Below are positions 1-8,912 of a DNA stretch of 64,000 bases, piece after piece; the first letter of the stretch is position 1; each line of letters opens with the position of its first letter. A program made the position numbers and the translations under genes. The stretch is from Copromyces sp. CBS 386.78 (taxonomy: Eukaryota > Ascomycota > Sordariomycetes > Sordariales > Sordariaceae), in contig MU839193.1 of NCBI GenBank assembly GCA_030685235.1, forward strand, positions 62,001 to 126,000. Direction: 5' to 3'. The notes beneath the pieces were generated by a model. It was not told the origin of the DNA and did not search any database. It was given only the letters and a program-made list of their open reading frames with translations.

Positions 1-225
1 ATCAGTGGGTTTTAGCATCGAAACCTTCGAAACCTTCCATGTCTTCGAAATCTCGGGGGGAGTTGCCTTGTTGAGCACATACCGACCGATGCTGACGATA
101 GCAGCTGTGAGCTGACGAACGAGGCGAAAAACTGTCAACTGGAATCTGGATGGAAAAGTTCGGGACATCCCGTACCCGTCAGCCCGTTGTGGATCGTATC
201 GTGGCCCTCAACACCGTCAACATTT

Positions 226-414
226 TGTCAGATGTAACTGTACAGAATTGATTGATTGAAGAGTGTATTTGACTAATTCGCCTAGAAGGCCCAAAAGGTC
301 TGGGGGGTATTGGAGTATCCTAGAGGGACCTAGAAACTAGTAATCTAGGGGGTTAGGCGGCTAACCTAAATTGAATATAGCTAGAAACCCAAATATCTAC
401 CCTTTAATTTGATA
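226..414 (-). repeat. 3' LTR of the Copia element
   Basis: This 189-bp copy matches 8146-8334 along its full length without gaps. It lies at the 3' end of the element because the element runs on the minus strand. It begins TGTCAG and ends TTGATA, the RIP-mutated form of CTGACA. CATTT at 221-225 is the target-site duplication. Confidence 0.92.
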
Positions 415-427
415 TACCCCCTCATTT
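415..427 (-). other. Polypurine tract of the Copia element
   Basis: The minus strand reads TAAATGAGGGGGTA directly before the LTR. This G-rich purine run is where plus-strand DNA priming is expected, and it sets the element's orientation. The identification rests on position and composition. Confidence 0.65.
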
Positions 428-463
428 ACAGACCTTCCTAAAATAGGGCAAAAGTAAAGCTAT

Positions 464-1672
464 TTATAGTTTTCTCTCTTCTAGCACGTTAATCTCCCTA
501 ATTAAACCATAAGTATCCTCTAAAATGTCGTCGGGAACTTCCCTCCTAAACTTTATTTCTTTTCGAACCAGCGTATTCACTATCCCTATTAAATCCCGGA
601 ACTTCTTATAATTTAATTATCCTAATACCTTTATTAAACTGTTTACTAGTATTTTCTTTTTTTTTAAATATTCGATTATAATCCTTCCTTCTATAATCTC
701 TTATTGTAACTAATAACGATAAATATCAATATATTTTAACTTAATTATTAATTATAATACTTTAACGGTTAGAATATAAATCGTTTAAGTATTATTATAA
801 CCGATTATAAGGATTTCCTAATCGAAGGGAATTTTAATTTCCTTATATAAACGTATAATAGCAATAATTTCCTTTATAATGTTAGAAATCAATAATAACT
901 CTACTTCGGTAATTAAAATTAATACTGTTCTCTATTTAATAATACCCTAATAGACTAAACTACCGAATAATTTAATTATAAAACTATATAAACTTTTCCG
1001 ATCTAAAGTATTATTAGCATATAAAATATTTAAAACTATTTTAAATTTTAATAATAATTTAAAATAAAGAAAGAGATTTAAATAGAATTGAAGGTAATAT
1101 AATACTTTATTAATAACCTTATAATATTAAGGATTAGGGTTATAATTGTAGCGAATTAAACGGTTAGCTATAAAGGCAATATTTATTCGGGTAATTATTA
1201 TAATGTATATTATCGATTTAACGACGATTTAATAATCCTATATTTTATCGAAGTTAATTATATTATTGTAGGGTAAAAATTCTTCGTTACTTATTAGAAT
1301 AAAGGCGAAAATATATTTTAATAAATTTAGTAATTTTATAAATATATTCCTATTAAAATAATTAAATTAGTCCTACCTCTCGATTTCGAATAATTTTGAT
1401 ACTTAGAAATTATTAGAAGTTATTACCCCCTATAAGTTTATACTTTTCTTCCAAATTCTTTATTACCTAAATAACTTTATTATATAATTTTTAGTCGAAA
1501 GTAAATATAATATTGTTAATATAATAAAAAATTAAAATCTTACCGCGTTTGAAGATATATAAATCTTCGAATAATAATTAAAAACCTATATTTTTAAAAA
1601 TATTATTAAATTCTCGTTACTAAAATAAAAAAGTATATTGTAAACTATAGAAAGCTTTAAATAACTTAAGTA
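464..1672 (-). pseudogene. Copia reverse transcriptase / RNase H remnant
   Basis: A single minus-strand frame, with RIP stops read as Gln, matches the C-terminal half of a Copia polyprotein. It starts at the LFKAxYSLxQ-like stretch (family form LYGLKQ) near 1672. It then passes the decayed YVDD region, the block resembling RPDIAFAANRL seen as RINIAFIANRLIRYNYNP, the VLYYLQ block, and an RNase H region with a TEVELLLISN-like motif. The final 60 or so codons before the stop at 464-466 are much less damaged and end in a charged tail. The catalytic aspartates of the RT are no longer recognisable, so the copy is dead. Confidence 0.85.
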
Positions 1673-2589
1673 CTATATAATATTTTCAATATTTAAGAGG
1701 TATACGTATATAAATTTCTTTATCGAAATAAATATTAATAAAAGTATTTATAACGTTGTATTAAATAAATTCGAAATTAAATTTAGTAATATAAATAATA
1801 ATAGATCGGAAAGAATAATTAGTTAACGTAGAAGCGTACGTTTTTTTCCTGTAATAATATTATTAATCTCCTCTAATTATAAAACGAACTTTTATTTTCT
1901 AAAGACGGCCGTACTTATTAAATTTATATATATATATTTATATATAATTAAGGATTTAGGTACTTTTAGTACGAAAAATATCTTTATCGACCTTTACCTA
2001 TAATTTTATCTCTTTATAACTATTAAAATATATTTCTTCTACTTATTTAAAGAGGTTTCCTAATTTATAATATTCGAAATTGTAATAAATCTTTAGGACT
2101 AAGAATAGATTTTAACGCTTAATAGAGTCTAATCGGCCACCTTTAATAATTAAATAATTAATTTTTACTTTTATAATAACCTTACCTTATTTTTAGCCTA
2201 TTAATTGAACGAATTTCCTAACGTTAAAAGCAACTTCTTATAATTCGAAAGTCGGGAAGGAAATAGGCTCTAATAAATTAATAATAAGACTAATAGAAAA
2301 AACGGTTAATAATATATTTAAAAAGGTAAAGTATTTAAATATAAAATCGAAAGATATTTTACTTTAAATATTAGGCTTAATTAGCTTAGAATTAATAATA
2401 TTATTACTATTTACTTATAATTCGTTATTGAAGAGCAATTATAATAATTAAGTAAAACTATTATCTTCTATATCTTAAATTACATTAAAGGGTTCAAAAT
2501 ATTACGTAAATAATTAAAGCGGGTAATCGACCTTATTAAATAAATTAGAAATTTTATTACTAATTAATCTCAACCCTTCCTTAATTTCG

Positions 2590-2960
2590 TTAGGGTTCCC
2601 TAAATAAATTGAATTTTCATTAAATAATATATTACAAATATAAACAATATAATTTACCTACGGGTTCTAAATTTAGTAAATAAATAAAGCAATATAGCTG
2701 ACAAAGTAGCCGATCTATACTTTTAATTAGAATTTCTTTCGTCGCTACTCCTTTTTTTAAATAACTCCTATTATCGCGTAAACCTTATAACCGTAAATAT
2801 ATAAATAATTGAAATTAGGTTTCCAAAAATTAATTTACACCCCCTTATAGTAAGCTACGAAAGTATAAAACTATTCGTAAGAAGACTTCTAATTATAGAA
2901 ATACTTAAGCGATTAATTAGTAAAATAAATTATTATTAAAATAATTTAAAATTAGAAGTT
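2590..2960 (-). pseudogene. Copia integrase C-terminal remnant
   Basis: The minus-strand frame contains a stretch resembling the conserved Copia segment after the integrase core. It has a HLRAYGCRAYA-like block (seen as YLYIYGYKVYAI), a run of Lys/Arg, a WIGYLVGY-like block (seen as QIGYFVSY), then an IYRIWNP-like and a DVIFNE-like block. Stops occur at positions explained by C-to-T or G-to-A change. The integrase core upstream is too degraded for me to mark its DDE residues. Confidence 0.75.
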
Positions 2961-4799
2961 ATAAAGGAAATAAGAACTATTTATTATAATACGCGCCTTT
3001 TCTTTAATTATACCCTTTAAGTATTTAATACCGCCGTTTTAAACTTAAATATTAAATACTAAGAATTCGAAAATAATAAAGCGAATAATTAATTTATTTT
3101 TAATATATTAATTATTAAATTTATTATTATACTTAATATATTTAATTTTAATACTATATTAATAATTAATCGTATTAATAACTAAAAATAATCCTTCAAC
3201 AATAGTTTCTACTATACGTATCGCTATATAGATATCCTAAACGAATTTAATCTATTAATAAATAACGAATATTATATATTTAAAACTTTCTCTCCTTTAT
3301 TTATATTCGAAAAAATCGACGGCGAAGCATTCTCCTAATTTAAAGCCTCAGTTGTATAATTTTCGTATAATTTATTATTTAATTTTAAATATACTATACG
3401 CATCGTACTAATAAATCGTTAATCCTTTAAATTTAGCGCCCTTAATATTATAAAAATATTCGAAGATTTACGGACTATAATAATTGAACTATTCGTACTA
3501 AAATTAAACGGGCATTTTATATACGCGACGGCTAATATAGGAATTAAAATAGTTTCGTCGAATAAAAAAAACCGTATAATTAAAGGAGAAAGGAAGGTAT
3601 TCGAAAACCGTTTAATAATAGATTTTTTAAAGGAAATAGAAAATCGACCCGTTTAGCCGACGAAGGTAATTGCTAAATAATTTATAATCCTAATAAAAAC
3701 CCTACTTTTAAAGTAGGTATAAAAATACAAAATTTATAATAAAATTAAGGTAAAAGGCAACTTCCTTTAACTATAACCGTAGAACTCCCCTCTCTCCTTA
3801 TACTTCTATATTAATAGTCCTAAAACCCTTAATAGGTATTTAAGAATCTCTAACTTAAATGTAATCCTCTAAAGATACTATTCGAAATAAAGAAAAACGA
3901 TTAATTTCGTTAAAAATATAAAAGGAAGCCTTAAAATCGAAGATCGCTAAATTTTTAAAAGGGTAAATATCCTTTCCGTTACTTGCATTAAAAATACTTT
4001 ATTTAATAAAAAACGTTAAGTCGCAAATACCGATTTTTTATTACTTTTAAATCTTTAAAATAGTAGTTTATATAAAAATAATAAAACGGTCCTACATTTA
4101 ATTCCTAGCCTTCTTTACCTCTTTACAAATTTTGGGAAACTTTTTAAAATTCTTATTAATAAACTTCTAAGTAGAATTATTAAACTTCTAAATAAAATTA
4201 TCTTTTATTTTAAATATTAAATACTAATAATATATTATTAGGTAAGGGCCTTATTCGTATACTTTATATAATAGTATAAATCCCCCTCTCTTTTTCGGCC
4301 GTAAAAAATTATTTGCGTTTTTATCCACGCCGTATTTCTTCTTTATATATACCTTCTACTTCTTTTTACAATTAAAGTTAGGAACGTCTTCCTTTTTAAG
4401 TATAAATTCTTTCGAATTAAATTAATTAGTACCTTAAACGCTATAAATTATAATTTTTTTACCGGTTAATAATATAGTATATTCTAATATATTAACCCTT
4501 CTAAAATTAGTAAATATATCCTTATAGTTTAAATACGAATTTTCTAAATCGCAATTAAATTTCTAAATATTATTTACCCAAATAGATTTATATTCGCAGA
4601 TTATATTAATAAAATCGGTAAACTATAAAGTAGGGGAAGTAGCTTCGTTAATACCTAATTTCTTACCATTAGTAATAAGGATTTCCTAATTTAAAACCTA
4701 CTTTTCGAAATCCTTAAGTTATTTTTTAGTAGTCTCCTTAATAAAGGCCTAGTATTTTCGTCGGGTAATAGCGATTTAATCGATAGGGCGGTAATTAAT

Positions 4800-5060
4800 T
4801 TAGTATTTAATTTATTTTAATTATTTATAAGTAAATTTATCCTACTCGAAAGCGGTATCAGTAAATTAGTTAATAATGTAAATACTTATCCAATTGTAAA
4901 CTTTCGTATTAACGTCGTCGAAATCCTTCTAATATTTATAACGGGCATTATACGTATTATTAACTTAATTGTAAATAGCCTTTCCTCCTATAGTAAAATC
5001 TATAATAGAGTTAATTACTATATCCTCCTTAATATTTTATTTAGTACAGTACTTATCCTC
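4800..5060 (-). pseudogene. Copia gag-like remnant
   Basis: One minus-strand frame runs through an acidic segment (about 5000-5060) into a segment with a YNxxNNTYNARYKYQKDF-like pattern followed by a Trp-containing WISIYI stretch. This fits the N-terminal part of a Copia Gag in position, just inside the 5' end of the element. The second LTR element is inserted upstream of it, at 5348-7922, separating it from the 5' LTR. Sequence support is weaker than for the RT region. Confidence 0.5.
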
Positions 5061-5352
5061 CTCTTTAAAATCTTCTTCGTTATTAAAATCTTCCTTAATT
5101 TCTTGCTAGAATTAAGTAGTAGCGGTAGTAGTAGTTTTAATACCGTTTTCGTTAGTTTAAATCTAAATTTAGGTCTAGGCTATCGTAGTATTTATTATAG
5201 TTATTATAGTAGTTATTACAACCTTCTTAACCTAGATCCCTCTATTAAATTTAATAAATTCTTTCTTTACTGCTAATATACAATTTTTCGCCAGCTTCGT
5301 AAGGAAGAAGTCTTCCGGTTTAAGAAGTAGGACCTTCTAAATTATAGGCCCG

Positions 5353-5571
5353 TGTCATGGGGCTAGAGCCCTAGGGTTAAACCTAGCTGATGCCAGGTCT
5401 GTAAAGCCTGCGAAGGCTCTGGTTCGGATGCCCCGGCCTTGGCGCCACGGCGTACAAAACCCTTTTCCGACTACACCCTTCTAGTACAATCTCCTTTCCC
5501 CCTTTATCAAATATTATTATTTCAACCTTATACGACTACTTACTATGCCTTACTCTTGCAAACCCGTTACA
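5353..5571 (+). repeat. 5' LTR of nested element
   Basis: This 219-bp LTR is paired with 7699-7917. It retains fairly high GC, with differences from its partner being C/T or G/A changes. The short open frame across its right end (5439-5690) is not a gene: it runs from the LTR into the element's leader. Confidence 0.9.
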
Positions 5572-5811
5572 TTATATTTGACCCTCTTTTCAATACCCCG
5601 TTACCCTACGTTCGCCAGTACGCCCTAAGAGCCTTCCTCCGCTATTACAATATTGTAGTAATCCCTTCCCCAAATCCTATAGTCGCTTAATTCTTAAAAA
5701 CGGTACCGATAATTCGCTTCGTCTATCGAGTAGATTATTATTGAGATTACTATTCTTAAAACCCCTTCCCCTCTATTCGATTCGCTTATTTAAAAACTAA
5801 TCCTCCCCTAC

Positions 5812-6690
5812 TTCGAAAAATTTTCTAGGGATAAAGTAAATTTTAAAATATAGGTATTTAATATTTAAATTAAGCTCTACGTTAATAGTTTCGCTATTAG
5901 CGATTTTAAAGTATAATTCTACTACTTATTCGCTAGCCTATTACCCGCTATTAAACGCCCCCTCGTCGTCTTCGTTTCCTCTTCCTCTTCCGCTTCCCTT
6001 TATTCGCCGTAAAACTTCTTCGATAAATTTTGGCTTACCTACGGTAATCCGAACTCCAAAAAGCGCGCCAATTAAGAATTCGCTTCTATCCGTTAAAAGA
6101 GTAAAGAAGGGATTATAACCTTCTTAATACGATATAAGGAAGTCTTTTACTATACCTAAGCAAATTCTTAGTTTAACGCTATTAAGGTCAATTCGTTAAC
6201 TTACGCCCTTAACGACTATTAGAAGTAGCGCCTTAATAACCGTATCGACGTCTTAGAATAATACCTAAACTTATTTACGTATTTGCGAAAATTTAACGGC
6301 AATACTTATCTTTTGGCCTTTACTTCTTTATTTTCGAAGTATACCCCAATTAATAATAACGGAAACGTATCAATAAACGTTTCTACGACGAAAACGAAAG
6401 GGAATAACGGTAATATTTCTTCGAAGCTATAATAATAATAGAAGGAGGAGGGTAAGTATACGAATTATAATAGTAGTTCCTATTAGGCTAAGAAGTATAA
6501 GAAAACGAAGATAAATAATATTAGGGTTCGTAATCCGGTTAGGGACGTAAGTAGTTACAATAATAATAATTAAAGAGAAGAAGAATATTCGGATTGAATA
6601 ATTATTATATTAAAGGTAACAATAATAACGCCCCAATAAAATTATAGTAGAAGGAAGTCTATACATTCGTATAAGAAGAATCTCTACGGC
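5812..6690 (+). pseudogene. Retrotransposon Gag remnant of nested element
   Basis: In one plus-strand frame, reading TAA/TAG as Gln, a Gag-like protein can be followed. The clearest part begins near 6035 with YGNPNSKKRANQEFASIRQ, followed by a KEGIxTFLIRYKEVFYY-like stretch and SLTYALNDYxKQRL. This is the pattern of the gag domain of fungal Gypsy-type elements. A Gln/Lys/Asn-rich linker and a degraded possible zinc-knuckle area near 6585-6610 follow. The frame is cut by the MITE at 6699. RIP stops and missense changes make it non-functional. Confidence 0.7.
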
Positions 6691-6698
6691 TATTTTAA

Positions 6699-7111
6699 GA
6701 GAAAGTCTTTTCGCACCGCCGCAAATGTCTTTTCGCACCGCTATCAAAAAAGGCTTTTAGAAGTAACTCAGCCAAACTAAGGCCGTAGTATATAAAAAGT
6801 ACATCGGAATTTTTATTTATTTTCCTTCTACAATATGATGTGTCCGGCGTACCTAGGCGCCCTCTATAGCCCTCAGTACACAATAAAAGAAGAAAAAACC
6901 ATTTATTTACTTTAAATTTGGAATATTTGCATTAAGTCTTTTTTTCAAGCAGATACGTCCACGGCAACTAGACTATAAAATAGAGTAGAAAATTACAAAA
7001 ATTCTAGTACTATTTTTATACCGACAACTTCTTTTTTAACAAAATTATACTTAATAGTATTTTGGACGGCGGTGTATAAAGACATTTGCGGCGGTGCGAA
7101 AAGACTTTCTC
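6699..7111. mobile_element. 413-bp MITE with 34-35-bp terminal inverted repeats
   Basis: The ends are perfect inverted repeats that begin GAGAAAGTC and run inward through TTTTCGCACCGCCGCAAATGTC. The flanks carry an 8-bp duplication, TATTTTAA, at 6691-6698 and 7112-7119. An 8-bp duplication fits hAT- or P-like transposases. No transposase is encoded. A 15-bp motif, GTCTTTTCGCACCGC, occurs twice in the left end (6705-6719 and 6728-6742). The CpG-rich ends are intact although the surrounding element is heavily RIP-mutated. The family name is unknown to me. Confidence 0.88.
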
Positions 7112-7679
7112 TATTTTAAATAGTAATCTACTAACTAGACTATATAAACTTTAATTCTACCCCTTTTTATACGTAGCCGGCTCGCCGGTATTTATTATAA
7201 TACGCAACCGTTAGAAGGTAGTAAACGTAACGTTTTATACGCATAGAAAATTATTAAAGTCGCTTCTAGCGAGAAGTATAGAGGGCTACGTAAAAATAGC
7301 GCCTATTAGCTAAAAAAAGTAGAGCGATACAAAATATTAGGTAATAGCCGTAATTCTAATTATCAACCGAATATAAATTTATAATACGGTAGGAGAGGTT
7401 CCCGGATAAGCACGGTCTAAATATTCCTTAAATAAATTTTAATACTTAGGCTATTAAGCGTAGTTCTATAAGGGTAGGTGCCAAAGGGTACCGCTAACTC
7501 GGGTAGGAAGTAGGTAATTGTATAGCGATCGTTTAGGGGCTTAAATAGAAGGATCTTATCTTTTTTAGTATTGTTGAATTTCTTCCCTATTTTGTACGTT
7601 AGGTTGGGTATAATTAGTAGACTTATTATAATTATCTTTATACTTTAACTGCGATTTGTACGGTAGGCTTACGTCTCCT

Positions 7680-7698
7680 TCGGGGAGTAGGGGGGTAA
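7680..7698 (+). other. Polypurine tract of nested LTR element
   Basis: A G-rich run (GGGGAGTAGGGGGGTAA at its right end) directly precedes the right LTR. Its position fixes the plus orientation of the nested element. Confidence 0.65.
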
Positions 7699-7917
7699 TA
7701 TTATAGAGCTAGAGCCCTAGGGTTAAACCTAGCTGATGCCAGGTCTATAAAGCCTACGAAGGCTCTAGTTCGGATGCTCCGGCCTTGGCGCCACGGCGTA
7801 CAAAACCCTTTTCCGACTGCACCCTTCTGGTGCAGTCTCCTTTCCCCCTTTGTCAAATATTATCATTTCAACCTTATACGACTGCTCGCTGTGCCTTACT
7901 CTTACAGACCCGTTACA
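7699..7917 (+). repeat. 3' LTR of nested element
   Basis: This is the 219-bp partner of 5353-5571. It starts TATTATAG, the RIP-mutated form of TGTCATGG, and ends CCCGTTACA. GCCCG at 7918-7922 is the target duplication. Confidence 0.9.
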
Positions 7918-8145
7918 GCCCGTCTTTAAATAATTAATTATTAAAATTTTAATTACTTCTAATTAATCACTTAAAGGCTTCGTACTAATTAGGCCAATCG
8001 CTTTAAATCCTAAAGATAACTGTAATAGCTTTATTAATAAATTCTTTTAACAAAAATATAGCTAATATTATTAGTTTCGTAAGGATATTACTTTTATCGA
8101 TTGTTATAACGCTTCTATTGTAAATATACAAATCAAATTATTAAT

Positions 8146-8334
8146 TATTAGATGTAACTATACAGAATTAATTGATTGAAGAGTATATCTAACTAACTCG
8201 CCCAAAAGGCCCAGAAGGTCTGGGGGGTGCTAGAATATCCCAGAGGGACCCAGAAACCAGTAATCTAGGGGGCTAGGCGGCTAACCCAGATTGAGTATAG
8301 CCAGAAACCCAGATATCCACCCTCTAATCTGACA
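8146..8334 (-). repeat. 5' LTR of the Copia element
   Basis: This 189-bp LTR retains more original C/G than the 226-414 copy. It starts TATTAG (mutated TGTCAG) and ends CTGACA. CATTT at 8335-8339 is the duplication. The sequence just inside, read on the minus strand, could be a degraded primer-binding site, but I cannot assign a tRNA. Confidence 0.92.
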
Positions 8335-8702
8335 CATTTTCGCCATCCATCCCACCACATCCGCATCGCGTTCGACCGATATTGGAGGGAGGGGAGCCTC
8401 ACCCCTCATCTGCAGCCTGACATGCGCCATTTGCAAAGGCTACCTCACGAGCCTCAAGCCGCACAAACCCTCCAATACCGTCCTCAAAGTCATCTACACT
8501 ATGTAGTTGCAGGGCTGCCGACCCTTGCCTCTCTCAGGCCCCCTGTGCAGCGTAAGGTTACAAGGCGTTACAAGCGTTGCAGCTCACTATTGTAGCCAGT
8601 GAGGCCAGCCGGCATTGCAGTCTAGCGGTGAACGAAAAACCACCACCACTTTTTTTTTTTTCTCCTGAACCGCTGCCCTGCTAGCCTGCATTTTATGAAT
8701 CC

Positions 8703-8912
8703 CTTTAGCCGTGAAAATGTATCCTTTTCGCCAAGACCGTCTTTTGCCAATCGGTTGGCGTTATTTTTATCCACAAATACTTCTTGGCCACGCAGACACC
8801 TACCTTAGGTTTGGCTAGCTTTTGCGCGCGCTTGGCGAAATTTTGGAAGGCCACCCAGTACTGGAAGTAGAGGGGTGGTCCTGGCGAAAAGGATACAATT
8901 TCACGGCTAAAG
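8703..8912. repeat. Inverted repeat, 36-bp arms, MITE-like
   Basis: The arms 8703-8738 and 8877-8912 match as inverted copies at 34 of 36 positions, separated by 138 bp. The left arm begins CTTTAGCCGTG and continues to GTATCCTTTTCGCCA. I could not find a target-site duplication. It may be an old MITE or a fold-back structure. The stretch TCCTTTTCGCCA loosely recalls the end of the MITE at 6699, but not closely enough to join them. Confidence 0.7.

Larger units (their letters stand above)
5353..7917 (+). mobile_element. Nested gag-only LTR retroelement (non-autonomous), RIP-mutated
   Basis: Two 219-bp LTRs (5353-5571 and 7699-7917) start TGTCATGG and end CCCGTTACA. They are flanked by the 5-bp duplication GCCCG at 5348-5352 and 7918-7922. 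The LTRs differ by transitions only. Removing the inserted MITE leaves about 2.14 kb, enough for a Gag but not for a pol gene; no RT or integrase signal was found. A G-rich polypurine tract lies just before the right LTR, so the element runs on the plus strand. The element sits inside the 5' part of the Copia element and is therefore younger. It probably relied on an autonomous relative for movement. Confidence 0.9.
226..8334 (-). mobile_element. Ty1/Copia LTR retrotransposon, RIP-degraded, with nested insertions
   Basis: Two 189-bp LTRs (226-414 and 8146-8334) bound this element and start and end with TGTCAG...CTGACA. It is flanked by a 5-bp target duplication, CATTT, at 221-225 and 8335-8339. 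The LTRs differ only by C/T and G/A transitions and have no indels, as RIP produces. Without the nested insertion and its duplication the element is about 5.5 kb, normal for Copia. Reading the minus strand and ignoring stops reveals gag-like sequence near 4800-5060, integrase C-terminal sequence near 2590-2960, and reverse transcriptase/RNase H at 464-1672. A purine-rich tract just inside the 226-414 LTR agrees with minus orientation. The interior is extremely AT-rich, with many TAA/TAG codons where Gln or Trp is expected. No intact coding capacity remains. Confidence 0.93.

Noticed and set aside
3225..3700. Plus-strand frame in the AT-rich block that looks readable if stops are ignored
   Set aside because: The minus strand of this element encodes the Copia polyprotein, and AT-rich DNA gives such frames easily. 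No family likeness was found.
100..8520. Coding gene disrupted by the Copia insertion
   Set aside because: The flanks can be read across the insertion site in open frames, but there is no start codon, family likeness or splice pattern.
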